This document shows positions 39,574 through 49,009 of a DNA stretch of 64,000 nucleotides, piece by piece. How positions within the stretch are numbered: the first letter of the stretch is position 1; each line of letters starts with the position of its first letter. Location of the stretch: contig NZ_AQXZ01000006.1 of NCBI RefSeq assembly GCF_000380645.1, positions 17,958 through 81,957 on the forward strand, in the 5' to 3' direction. A program made the position numbers and the translations under genes. Origin of the DNA: Smaragdicoccus niigatensis DSM 44881 = NBRC 103563 (GTDB lineage Bacteria; Actinomycetota; Actinomycetes; Mycobacteriales; Mycobacteriaceae). The notes beneath the pieces were generated by a model. That model was given only the letters and a program-made list of their open reading frames with translations, did no database searches and had not been told where the DNA came from.

Positions 39574-40298
39574 CAGCGCGCGCTTTCCGGCAGCTCGGCG
39601 AGGATCGTCTCCGCGCCGACTGCCCGCTGCCCGACCTCGACGAGGAGCTTGGAGCCCTGCGGCAAGAAGGTGTCGACCCGCGAGCCGAAGCGAATGAGGC
39701 CGTAGGTCTGACCGCGCTGCAGTTGGTCACCCACTCCGGCGTGGCACACGATCCGGCGCGCGATGAGGCCGGCGATCTGAACCACGATGACCCGCTGGTC
39801 GCCGTAGGTCGCGAGAACCATCGTGTTCCGCTCGTTGTGGTCGCTGGCCTCCGCGAGATCGGCCGACATGAATTTGCCCGGCTGGTGGATCACCGCGTGC
39901 ACGGTGCCCTCGACGGGAGCGCGCTGGACGTGGACATCGAGCACCGACAGGAAGATGCTCACGCGGGGCAACGGAGCGTCGCCGAGTCCGAGTTCGGCTG
40001 GCGGTGCGGCTTCGTCGACGAGCGTGATGGTGCCGTCCGCGGGTGCTACGGCAACGCCCGGACGCGTCGGCGGGACGCGATTGGGGTGCCGGAAGAAGGC
40101 GGCGCACGCGAGGGCGGTGAGCTGTCCGGTGCGGCGAATAATGGTGTGCCTGCGGCCGAGTGCGGCGATCGCGAGCGGACCGAGAACGAACGGTGCGCCG
40201 TCTGGGTGAATCGGCGGAACCGACGTCTTGACCAGTTCGACCATGTGGCCGATCGGGGACTTCTCGGGAGTTCCCTCCGGGTAGGGGCGGCGTGCCAC
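39573..40298 (-). CDS. psd: Phosphatidylserine decarboxylase proenzyme
   Basis: This enzyme converts phosphatidylserine to phosphatidylethanolamine. The 241-residue protein has [24 protein letters not shown], and the self-cleavage site RFGSRVD (Gly-Ser in the LGST-like position), where the Ser becomes the pyruvoyl cofactor of the small alpha chain. The short length suits the archaeal-type Psd. It is the first gene of psd-pssA-ATPase and diverges from fabH. Confidence 0.95.
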   Translation of the reverse strand: MARRPYPEGTPEKSPIGHMVELVKTSVPPIHPDGAPFVLGPLAIAALGRRHTIIRRTGQLTALACAAFFRHPNRVPPTRPGVAVAPADGTITLVDEAAPPAELGLGDAPLPRVSIFLSVLDVHVQRAPVEGTVHAVIHQPGKFMSADLAEASDHNERNTMVLATYGDQRVIVVQIAGLIARRIVCHAGVGDQLQRGQTYGLIRFGSRVDTFLPQGSKLLVEVGQRAVGAETILAELPESAR

Positions 40299-40324
40299 AG
40301 ATTCCTCTTTGGTTCTTAGTCGTT

Positions 40325-40401
40325 GCTCAGCGATCGCTCACTGAGCAGTCGAAACACGTTTCGCGCAGGGGCGCGTTCGAGTAACAAGGTTAACGTTAAC
40401 C
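40325..40401. promoter_or_regulatory. Dyads in the psd/fabH divergent region
   Basis: GGTTAACGTTAACC (40388-40401) is a perfect 14-bp palindrome. GCTCAG and CTGAGC (about 40325-40346) form a second dyad nearer psd. The rest of the 296-bp gap shows no convincing gene; it must hold both promoters. Confidence 0.5.
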
Positions 40402-40594
40402 GTCAGGCGCTTCGACTGTTCGGTAATCCCTGCGGCGGTAGCGCATTTGGGCGGCGGGAGTGTCTCCCTTGACGAGGAAATAGGGTCCCGTAACCTGAGC
40501 TTGACTCAATTTTACGAACCGTGACGTGGTTCGATTCCCTCGGGTGGGTATCGACAGTTTCTCCGCGTCACGTCGCACCTTTGGAGATGACACC

Positions 40595-41635
40595 ATGCCC
40601 GCAAGCATTGGGAGCCCGTCGGGGATCTCGCACGTCGCAATGATGGGTATCGGCGCATACCGTCCGGTCCGGGTCGTCCCGAACGCCGAGATCATCGAGG
40701 CAATCGACTCCAGCGACGAGTGGATTCAGACCCGTTCCGGTATTCGTTCTCGCCGCTTTGCGGGCGAGGGCGAGACGGTCATCACCATGGCCACCGCAGC
40801 TTCCGAGCAGGCCATCCGCTCAGCGGGAATCGACGCCGCGCAGATCGATTGTGTGATCAACGCGACGTCCACGAATTTCCAGCAGACCCCGCCCGCGGCG
40901 CCGCAGATCGCCTCGGCGCTTGGCATCACCGGGACGGCCGCGTTTGATCTCGGCGCCGGATGTTCGGGCTTCTGTTACGCGCTCCAGGTCGCCGCCGACA
41001 TGATCCGCGGCGGCAGTGCCCGTCACGTGCTGGTGATCGGTGCGGAGAAGCTGAGCCCGACCGTGAATCCGCGCGACCGCGGCACTGCCTTCATCTTCGG
41101 TGACGGCGCCGGAGCGGTGATCGTCGGTCCGTCGGACGAAGAGGGCATCGGTCCCGTCACCTGGGGTTCGGACGGCGAACTCGGCCGCGCGATCGGCCAG
41201 ACCAAGAACACGCTCGACTACATCAACGAGGTCGAGGCCAACGAGTTGACCGGTGCGAAGACCGAGCGTCCCTACCTCGCGATGGAAGGCACGATGGTCT
41301 TCCGTTGGGCCGCTTCGACTCTCGAGAAGGCACTGCGCGACGCCGTCGACAAGGCGGGCCTGTCCATGCAGGACATCGAGGCGCTCATCCCGCACCAGGC
41401 CAATGGCCGAATCACCGACGTGATGGCCAAGCACCTCAAGCTGTCGGAGAACTGCGCGATCGCGCGTGACATCGAGGAGACCGGCAACACGTCGGCCGCT
41501 TCGATTCCGCTGGCCATGGAACAACTGCTGTCCAGTGGTGCCGCGAAGCCGGGTGCGACCGCGCTGCTGCTCGCCTTCGGTGCGGGTCTCACGTGGGCCG
41601 GCCAGGTTGTGAAACTCCCGAAGATCGTCGCCTGA
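40595..41635 (+). CDS. fabH: Beta-ketoacyl-ACP synthase III (FabH), first copy
   Basis: This enzyme condenses an acyl-CoA primer with malonyl-ACP. The 346-residue thiolase-fold protein has the triad Cys123 (GAGCSGF), His267 (IPHQAN) and Asn298 (GNTSAAS), and GDGAGAVIVG. ATG 40595 has TTTGGAGA upstream; the frame extends to 40526 without support. It resembles the mycobacterial FabH linking FAS-I and FAS-II (TNF-Q-TPPAAP region). A paralogue occurs at 60633. Confidence 0.94.
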   Translation: MPASIGSPSGISHVAMMGIGAYRPVRVVPNAEIIEAIDSSDEWIQTRSGIRSRRFAGEGETVITMATAASEQAIRSAGIDAAQIDCVINATSTNFQQTPPAAPQIASALGITGTAAFDLGAGCSGFCYALQVAADMIRGGSARHVLVIGAEKLSPTVNPRDRGTAFIFGDGAGAVIVGPSDEEGIGPVTWGSDGELGRAIGQTKNTLDYINEVEANELTGAKTERPYLAMEGTMVFRWAASTLEKALRDAVDKAGLSMQDIEALIPHQANGRITDVMAKHLKLSENCAIARDIEETGNTSAASIPLAMEQLLSSGAAKPGATALLLAFGAGLTWAGQVVKLPKIVA

Positions 41636-41724
41636 GGGGTCTGCGCGCCTTCACCTGTTCGTAACTCTAGAGGTGGACGATAGGTAGAGGGTCGCCACCG
41701 ACGGGCAGTCATGGGAGGTTCGGC

Positions 41725-41883
41725 GTGGATCTGAACGGATTTTTGCGTCGTCATTTGAGTGAGGCAGTGCCATTGTCGAAGCTGCAATGGGTCGATGAGA
41801 CTCCGGACAGCTGGTCGAGTGAGCAGCTCGAACGACTTGTGACACCGCGCGAAATCGAACTGGTTCGCCTCGGCCGTAGTTAG
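41725..41883 (+). CDS. Small 52-residue hypothetical protein
   Basis: GTG 41725 with GGGAGG seven bases upstream opens a 52-codon frame (start VDLNGFLRRHLSEAVPLSKL, end TPREIELVRLGRS) closed by TAG 41881-41883. The composition is acidic and helix-forming with no membrane segment. It fits between fabH and the convergent sugar dehydrogenase gene. No family is recognised; the strong ribosome site is the main support. Confidence 0.5.
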   Translation: MDLNGFLRRHLSEAVPLSKLQWVDETPDSWSSEQLERLVTPREIELVRLGRS

Positions 41884-41932
41884 GTCGGGGCGTTCCGCCT
41901 TTTCCGGGACCCACTATCGCTTAGCGGCCGTC

Positions 41933-43060
41933 CTAAGACACTGGACGTACTCGCAGAATCTGATCGTCACCGCCGTTGTCGGTGGTGACGAGGAGCGAGC
42001 CGTCGGGCTGACTTTGCACGGTTCGGATGCGGCCGTAGGTGCCGTTGAGTTCGGGCAACTGAGTGACTGCCGTGACGGACTTCCCGTCCGTGGACAGTTT
42101 CAACAGGCGGATTTGCTGGCCCTTCAAGGCAGCGACGGCGATCGCGCCGGACCAGTTTCCCCACTCCGTGCCGAGAAAGGTCAGTGCGCATATGGCGATC
42201 GTCGAGGCGCCCGAACTCCACACCGCGGGAATTGCTCCGGGGACGCGGTCGGGGTCGGTCATCGGCACTGATTCGTCGTACCAATCGCCGCTGCGGTCGG
42301 GTTTCCAGCCGTAATTGCCGCCCGGGACGATGCGGTTGACCTCGTCGTCGACGTCCGGCCCGTGCTCGGCGGTGTAGATCGTTCCCGTCTTGGGTTGGAC
42401 GGCGAGGCCTTGAATGTTGCGGTGACCGAGTGTGAACACCAGGCTATTCGGGAGGGGATTGCCCTCCGCGGGCGCACCGGTTCGGGAATCGACCCGGAGG
42501 ACTTTTCCGCCCAGGGAGTTCGGGTCCTGCGAAACCTTCGGTTGCGCGGAGTCACCGGTCCCGATGAGCAGGGTGTCCGAGTCTTCAAGTATTAGCCGAC
42601 AGCCGCCGTGACGTCCCGTTCGCGAGGGGAGCCCGGAAATGAGTACCCCGGTCCGTTCGAGACGCTGCCAGTCGGTGCTGACTCGCCAGGTGACGACCCG
42701 GACGTCCTGCTGGACGCCGTGCGTGTAGCCCTGGCAGCTGAACAGTTCTCGCGATGTGTCGAAGTCGGCCGCGAAAGCCAGGCCCATCAGCCCGGTTTCG
42801 CCCCGCGCGAACAAATCCGAGAGGTCGGCATCGATCGGTTGCGGTTCGGTGACACCAGGGCGCAATGCCACGAACCGGCCGCTACGCTCGCCAGTCAGGA
42901 TGGTTCCGTCGGGCGCGACCGCGACGTCCCACGGGTGGTCGAGACCATCTGCCAGCGTCGTGATGTCGAGCTTGGGAAGGTCTGCCGCGGGTTCCGGGCC
43001 GGCGGACCCGCAAGCGGCGAGCACGAGCATTGCGGCGGTCGCCGCAACGTGAGCCCTCAT
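41933..43060 (-). CDS. PQQ-type sugar dehydrogenase (glucose/sorbosone dehydrogenase) lipoprotein
   Basis: This 375-residue exported protein has a signal peptide and lipobox LAAC, then a six-bladed beta-propeller. Typical segments are LDHPWDVAVAPDGTILTGER, GLMGLAFAADF, HGGCRLILEDSDTLLIGTGD, LGHRNIQGLAVQPKTGTIYTAEHGP and NYGWKP. Relatives oxidise aldoses with PQQ, but many actinobacterial members have no proven cofactor. ATG 43060 is supported by a leaderless-type TACTCT box. Confidence 0.9.
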   Translation of the reverse strand: MRAHVAATAAMLVLAACGSAGPEPAADLPKLDITTLADGLDHPWDVAVAPDGTILTGERSGRFVALRPGVTEPQPIDADLSDLFARGETGLMGLAFAADFDTSRELFSCQGYTHGVQQDVRVVTWRVSTDWQRLERTGVLISGLPSRTGRHGGCRLILEDSDTLLIGTGDSAQPKVSQDPNSLGGKVLRVDSRTGAPAEGNPLPNSLVFTLGHRNIQGLAVQPKTGTIYTAEHGPDVDDEVNRIVPGGNYGWKPDRSGDWYDESVPMTDPDRVPGAIPAVWSSGASTIAICALTFLGTEWGNWSGAIAVAALKGQQIRLLKLSTDGKSVTAVTQLPELNGTYGRIRTVQSQPDGSLLVTTDNGGDDQILRVRPVS

Positions 43061-43073
43061 TGGTCCGAGAGTA
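43061..43073 (-). promoter_or_regulatory. Leaderless-type promoter of the sugar dehydrogenase gene
   Basis: On the minus strand TACTCT (plus 43068-43073) is followed by seven bases and ATG 43060, without a Shine-Dalgarno sequence. Confidence 0.55.
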
Positions 43074-43105
43074 GACGCGAGACGGTTCGCACGGTTGGAA
43101 TCAAC

Positions 43106-43132
43106 CTTGCACTCGACCGACCCGAGTGCCAA
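43106..43132. promoter_or_regulatory. CIRCE operator 1
   Basis: CTTGCACTC-N9-GAGTGCCAA closely follows the HrcA operator consensus TTAGCACTC-N9-GAGTGCTAA. It is 153 bp upstream of groEL2. Confidence 0.85.
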
Positions 43133-43139
43133 GATGGCT

Positions 43140-43166
43140 TTGGCACTCGCTACACTCGAGTGCTAG
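43140..43166. promoter_or_regulatory. CIRCE operator 2
   Basis: TTGGCACTC-N9-GAGTGCTAG is a near-perfect HrcA site, 34 bp from operator 1, upstream of groEL2. Confidence 0.92.
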
Positions 43167-43253
43167 GTCGGGACGGTGAGGCTGCCTATCAGTCGTCCGT
43201 CGCGGGCACCGAGCCTGGCCATCGCACACAGTCAATGCCTCATGGAGGAATAA

Positions 43254-44879
<1,626 letters not shown>

Positions 44880-44898
44880 GTCCACCTCACCAACAAAG

Positions 44899-44933
44899 CC
44901 GGGCGGTTCGCTAATGCGAGCCGCCCGGTTTTT
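44899..44933 (+). terminator. Intrinsic terminator of groEL2
   Basis: CCGGGCGGTTCGC (44899-44911), loop TAAT, and GCGAGCCGCCCGG (44916-44928) pair with one G-T wobble and are followed by five T. Confidence 0.93.
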
Positions 44934-45006
44934 GGTTGTTCATCGGGTTTGCTCGGAGACCGCTACGCTTGCCGGGTCCGTCCGTTTTGTGAATTTCAGG
45001 AGTGCA

Positions 45007-45396
45007 ATGTCAAAGCGCGTTGTTGTGAAATCTGTTGTGGCAGCGGTCGCGGCCGCAGCCGCGGTGACAATGGCAGCGCCACCGGCAAGCGCACAGCTAA
45101 CCTCGTACAGCCTTTATTTCGGCCCCACCCAAGACGCTGCGCATCTGCAGATCTCTTACACCGTCACCACCAACAAGCCGCCGGTGACGTGCAAGTGGTC
45201 CGCAAAGGACCTGGATCAGTTCGGGAACGTCAAAGCGGGCGCTCGGGTCTACAACTCGACGGCCCCCGCTTCGTTCAGCATCACCCTAGGACCGTATGAA
45301 TTCGGGCACCGCGTGCAGGTCAACATGGCCTGTCGTGACGGCAGCGGAGATTCTGCCGTGAACGATGGGCTATTCACGTCGGGTGCACCCATCTAG
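45007..45396 (+). CDS. Secreted protein of unknown function
   Basis: This 129-residue protein has a Sec signal peptide (MSKRVVVKSVVAAVAAAAAV, cleavage after ASA near residue 29) and a mature beta-rich part with two Cys (PVTCKWSAKD and NMACRDGSGD) that probably pair. ATG 45007 has CAGGAG upstream; the frame runs back into groEL2 without support. No family recognised. Confidence 0.78.
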   Translation: MSKRVVVKSVVAAVAAAAAVTMAAPPASAQLTSYSLYFGPTQDAAHLQISYTVTTNKPPVTCKWSAKDLDQFGNVKAGARVYNSTAPASFSITLGPYEFGHRVQVNMACRDGSGDSAVNDGLFTSGAPI

Positions 45397-45404
45397 GCCG
45401 CCAC

Positions 45405-45451
45405 AGCAAGAAGAGGCCGGTCCCTGTTCCAACAGGGCCGGCCTCTTGCTG
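45405..45451. terminator. Bidirectional terminator between two secreted-protein genes
   Basis: AAGAGGCCGG (45411-45420) pairs with CCGGCCTCTT (about 45438-45446), enclosing a second stem CCCTGTT/AACAGGG. It lies between convergent genes. Confidence 0.85.
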
Positions 45452-45467
45452 TTCGTCCATTGTGGAT

Positions 45468-45701
45468 CTAGTTCTGCCCCCACAGAATCTGGAATCCACC
45501 GTTGTTCAGGCTGAGCCCGCCGCCACTGTCACCGTTGCCGAGTTTGAGTGAGGCGCCGCCCACGGTAACTGTGGTGGTGCGGTCACCGGGCCGATCAATT
45601 GTTATGTCAGCACTTGCGGTGGCCGACCCGAGGGCACCTAGCGTGATGGCTCCAATGACAATGGAGCCTGCCGCCAACCGCAACCCAAATCGCTTTGTCA
45701 T
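45468..45701 (-). CDS. Small secreted protein
   Basis: This 77-residue protein has a signal peptide (MTKRFGLRLAAGSIVIGAIT) with cleavage after ASA near residue 31. The mature peptide of about 45 residues is Gly/Thr/Ser-rich and beta-prone (RTTTVTVGGASLKLGNGDSG). It has no Cys. Function unknown. Confidence 0.75.
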   Translation of the reverse strand: MTKRFGLRLAAGSIVIGAITLGALGSATASADITIDRPGDRTTTVTVGGASLKLGNGDSGGGLSLNNGGFQILWGQN

Positions 45702-45900
45702 TGTCGAACTCCAACCTCGAAAGTGGTTGTCCTTTCAACCACGAACAGAAGTCTTCCACCGGTCAATATCAACTGGAATGCCTGAAGGTTGAATTGGCAA
45801 CAATTTGCAGGCGGTTTGCAATATTCGCAAAACGGACGCACAACACGCTTGGCGGCACCCTCTGAGTTAGTGGGTTGTGCTCGCGGTAGTCTCAACCACG

Positions 45901-46530
45901 ATGACACGCGCAGCGCTAGGACGAACTTACGCTGGTCAGGCCATTGCCGACCGCCAGAAGGAACGTCGCGCGCGCTTCTTGGAATCAGCGTTGACGATTT
46001 TCGCGCAGGATGGCTATTCGAATAGTTCTGTTGGTGCGATATGTCGCGCCGCCGGATTGTCTTCCCGTCAGTTCTATGAAGAGTTCTCCGGTCGTGAGGA
46101 CGTGCTCGTCGAACTGTTCCAGAACATCGAGGCGGAGTCGATGGCAGCGGTCGCCGACGCCGTTGCCCAGGCGGGTGGCCGCGGAATAGAGGCCGTCATT
46201 CAGGCCGCGACGCGCGCCTATATCCAATCGGTTGCGAGCGATCCACGTCGCGCCCGCGTCGGACTCGTGGAGGTGGTCGGTGCGAGCCCGCGGGTCGAGG
46301 AAGTCCGCCTCGATCAGCGCAAGGTGTGGGCCCAGATGGTCCTCGGTATTGCGCAGCACGCTGCCGAGTCGGGGGAGATTCCGAGCGGCGACTACGCGAT
46401 CCGGGTCAGTGCCGTCATCGGTGCGATCAACTATGTCGTCTACGACTGGAGCGTCGCGGACCCGAAGCCGGACATCGAGACCGTGATCAGCGTGCTGTCG
46501 CGGTCGCTCATCGGCGCGATGGCCTCTTAG
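45901..46530 (+). CDS. TetR family transcriptional regulator
   Basis: This 209-residue protein has the TetR N-terminal domain (RRARFLESALTIFAQDGYSN, VGAICRAAGLSSRQFYEEF, SGREDVLVELF). ATG 45901 lacks a Shine-Dalgarno sequence but has TAGTCT eight bases upstream. Its TAG stop (46528-46530) uses the first base of the adjacent MITE. The target is unknown; the upstream 199-bp gap to the secreted-protein gene holds no gene I can support. Confidence 0.88.
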   Translation: MTRAALGRTYAGQAIADRQKERRARFLESALTIFAQDGYSNSSVGAICRAAGLSSRQFYEEFSGREDVLVELFQNIEAESMAAVADAVAQAGGRGIEAVIQAATRAYIQSVASDPRRARVGLVEVVGASPRVEEVRLDQRKVWAQMVLGIAQHAAESGEIPSGDYAIRVSAVIGAINYVVYDWSVADPKPDIETVISVLSRSLIGAMAS

Positions 46531-46691
46531 GGCATGTCTGACAAATCCCATCTGGCGCCCCTGGTGCCAGTCCACCGGCCAGCTGCGTTGGCGTTGTCGC
46601 CGATACAACCCCGGTATCGGCTCCGCCGCCGCCTTGCTGGACCGGCGGCCTGACCCCCAGCGGCATCCAGCCGGATTTGTCAGACACGCCC
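46530..46691. mobile_element. 162-bp foldback MITE with TA target duplication
   Basis: The ends are inverted: GGGCATGTCTGACAAATCC on the left and GGGCGTGTCTGACAAATCC on the right (reverse strand), one mismatch in 19. Similarity continues inward to a central hairpin GCCGATAC/GTATCGGC, so the whole unit is nearly palindromic. A TA flanks each side (46528-46529, 46692-46693), as in IS630/Tc1-type insertions. No transposase frame is inside. Confidence 0.82.
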
Positions 46692-47026
46692 TAGCTCTCT
46701 TTCTCGTCCGGGGTCAGCGACCCGTCCGGGGAGAGGTGTCGCATCATCTCCTTGACGACGCGCACCAAGTGCGGGCTGTCGACGCGATAGAGCTTGTGCC
46801 GCCCCTTCTTCCGGGACTTCACGATTCCCGCGGCGCGCAGTTTCGCCAGTTGTTGGCTCGCCGCTGGAACGTTCGCGCCCGTCAGTTCGGCGAGCGTCGT
46901 CACGTCGTATTCGTCGGACGCCAGGAGCCACACGAGGTGTAGTCGGCCAGGCACGGACAGCAGATCGAACGCCGTGGCAGCGGCGTCGAGCTGTTCGGTG
47001 GTGACGTGCGGGAGTGGCTTGGGCAT
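46691..47026 (-). CDS. ArsR family transcriptional regulator
   Basis: This 111-residue winged-helix protein has LDAAATAFDLLSVPGRLHLV, LAELTGANVPAASQQLAKLR as recognition helix region, and a GIVKSRKKGRHKLYRV wing. No Cys metal pair is present, so a metal-sensing role is not evident. Its TAG stop is completed by the MITE end. It is divergent from the kdp cluster, 191 bp away, so it could regulate it. Confidence 0.88.
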   Translation of the reverse strand: MPKPLPHVTTEQLDAAATAFDLLSVPGRLHLVWLLASDEYDVTTLAELTGANVPAASQQLAKLRAAGIVKSRKKGRHKLYRVDSPHLVRVVKEMMRHLSPDGSLTPDEKES

Positions 47027-47217
47027 TCTGCTCGCGAACTGTTCGTCGGGTCACTTGCGCAACAAATTGAATCATGTCACCTGGCTCACGCCCTACGTAA
47101 GGAAGGCGTAAAGATCGCCGAGGCTCGCGTCAGGAGTCCATATGCAGCCGTTCAGTCGGCCTTCAGCAGAGCGATTCTTCCGGTGTCCTCATCGATCGAA
47201 TTGTGGAAGGAACGCTG

Positions 47218-47301
47218 ATGGCCGACGTGGCCTATGCGGTGCTCTTGGTTGCCGTTTTCGCGTTGTTGGTAATCGCCGTCAAGGGGTTGGAGAAGCTGTG
47301 A
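47218..47301 (+). CDS. 27-residue single-helix membrane peptide upstream of kdpF
   Basis: ATG 47218 with GGAAGGA upstream encodes MADVAYAVLLVAVFALLVIA followed by VKGLEKL. It is one membrane helix with a basic tail. Its TGA overlaps the kdpF GTG by four bases (47298-47301), so it is the first cistron of the kdp operon. I recall similar tiny frames before kdpF in other bacteria but know of no assigned function. Confidence 0.65.
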   Translation: MADVAYAVLLVAVFALLVIAVKGLEKL

Positions 47302-47399
47302 ATGCGACAGGTCTGGTGGCCAATGTGCTCGCGGGAACACTTGTTGTGCTCCTCATTGTGTATCTGTTCGTGGCGCTGATCCGGCCGGACAAACTCTGA
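47298..47399 (+). CDS. kdpF: K+-transporting ATPase subunit KdpF
   Basis: This 33-residue single-span peptide (VLAGTLVVLLIVYLFVALIR, ending PDKL) matches KdpF, which stabilises the KdpABC complex. GTG 47298 overlaps the preceding mini-gene, and the TGA overlaps the kdpA ATG (TGATG). Confidence 0.85.
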   Translation: MNATGLVANVLAGTLVVLLIVYLFVALIRPDKL

Positions 47400-49009
47400 T
47401 GGCCGCGTGGATTCAGCTCGCCGCGCTGATCGCGGCGCTCGCCATCGTCTATGTTCCGCTCGGCGACTACTTGGCGCGAGTTTTCACGACGACCGAGCAC
47501 TCGAAAGTCGAACGCGCGATTTATCGAGTGGCTCGGATCGATCCGGAGTCCGAGCAGCGCTGGCCGGTCTATGCGTTGAGTGTTCTCGGCTTCTCATTCG
47601 TGAGCGTGGTGGTGCTCTATCTACTGCAGCGGCTACAACCGTTGCTCCCCTTTTCTTTCCACCGCGGATCGATTCCACCGGGAATGGCGTTCAATACCGC
47701 GATCAGCTTCGTCACCAACACGAACTGGCAGTCCTACGTCCCCGAGACGGTCATGGGCCACACGGTTCAGATGGTCGGCCTGACCGTGCAGAACTTCGTG
47801 TCGGCGGCCGTCGGTCTGGCGGTGGCCATGGTGTTGATTCGCGGATTCGTGCGGCAGCGCACCAACCGGTTGGGCAATGCGTGGGTTGACATCGTGCGCG
47901 GAACGCTGCGCATCCTGCTGCCACTGTCGTTCATCTTCGCCCTCGTTCTCGTTGCCGGCGGTGTGGTGATGAGCCTTCATTCCGGCGTCTCAGTCGACGG
48001 GCAGACCGTCGCCATTGCGCCCGCCGCGAGCCAGGAGGCGATCAAGGAACTCGGCACCAACGGCGGCGGAATCCTCAACGCGAACTCCGCGCATCCCTTC
48101 GAGAACCCGAGTGCCTGGACGAACCTTGCCGAGATCTTTCTGCTGCTCGTCATCCCGGTCTCGCTGACGCGCACCTTCGGCACGATGGTCGGCAACCGGA
48201 AGCAGGGCTACGTCCTGCTGAGCGTCATGGGCACCATCTGGGCCGGGATGTTGGCTGTCATGTGGTGGTCGGAGGCGCACGGTCTGCGGCCGATGGAAGG
48301 CAAGGAAGTCCGCTTCGGCATCCCTGGTTCAGTGCTGTTTGCCGACTCGACCACAGGCACATCGACGGGCGCAGTGAATGCCATGCACGACAGCTTCACT
48401 GGATTCGGTGGTGGCGCGGCGCTGCTCAACATGCTTCTCGGGGAGGTCACGCCGGGTGGCGTGGGTACGGGACTGTACGGAATTCTCGTGATGGCGGTGA
48501 TCGCCATGTTCCTCGCCGGGCTCATGGTGGGACGCACGCCCGAGTACCTCGGCAAGAAGCTGGGGCGGCGCGAGGTCACGGCCGCCGCGGTTTCGATCCT
48601 CGCGATGCCCACGGTCATGCTGGTCGCGGCGGGGATCGCGGCAGTCCTGCCGGGCACCGGCAGTGCCTTGAACAACCCAGGCGCGCATGGACTCTCGGAG
48701 ATCCTCTACGCCTATGCGTCCGCGTCGAACAACAACGGCAGTGCCTTCGCGGGAATCACCGTGACCAGCGACTGGTTCCAGGCCTCGCTCGGTGTGTGTA
48801 TGGCACTCGGACGGTTCATCCCGATCGTCGCGACACTCGCGCTCGCAGGATTCCTGTCGGAGCAGAAGAAGGTCCCCGTCACAGCCGGCACGTTGCCGAC
48901 CACCGGGCCGCTGTTCGCCGCCTTGCTCGGCGGCGCGATCGTGCTGGTCGCGGCTCTCACTTTCATTCCGGCCCTTGCTCTCGGGCCCATCGCGGAGGGT
49001 CTCCTGTGA
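47399..49009 (+). CDS. kdpA: K+-transporting ATPase subunit KdpA
   Basis: This is the K+-binding, channel-like subunit, 536 residues with about ten helices. Selectivity-loop regions are visible as [53 protein letters not shown] and [14 protein letters not shown]. It overlaps kdpF and kdpB by one and four bases. It works with KdpB, KdpC and KdpF for high-affinity K+ uptake at low K+. Confidence 0.97.
   Translation: MAAWIQLAALIAALAIVYVPLGDYLARVFTTTEHSKVERAIYRVARIDPESEQRWPVYALSVLGFSFVSVVVLYLLQRLQPLLPFSFHRGSIPPGMAFNTAISFVTNTNWQSYVPETVMGHTVQMVGLTVQNFVSAAVGLAVAMVLIRGFVRQRTNRLGNAWVDIVRGTLRILLPLSFIFALVLVAGGVVMSLHSGVSVDGQTVAIAPAASQEAIKELGTNGGGILNANSAHPFENPSAWTNLAEIFLLLVIPVSLTRTFGTMVGNRKQGYVLLSVMGTIWAGMLAVMWWSEAHGLRPMEGKEVRFGIPGSVLFADSTTGTSTGAVNAMHDSFTGFGGGAALLNMLLGEVTPGGVGTGLYGILVMAVIAMFLAGLMVGRTPEYLGKKLGRREVTAAAVSILAMPTVMLVAAGIAAVLPGTGSALNNPGAHGLSEILYAYASASNNNGSAFAGITVTSDWFQASLGVCMALGRFIPIVATLALAGFLSEQKKVPVTAGTLPTTGPLFAALLGGAIVLVAALTFIPALALGPIAEGLL

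Noticed and set aside
46530..46691. Insertion sequence with a transposase
   Set aside because: The element is only 162 bp, with no coding frame; it fits a non-autonomous MITE.
47006..47218. 70-codon frame between the ArsR gene and the kdp cluster
   Set aside because: No ribosome site, unusual composition, and it overlaps the ArsR start and the probable control region.
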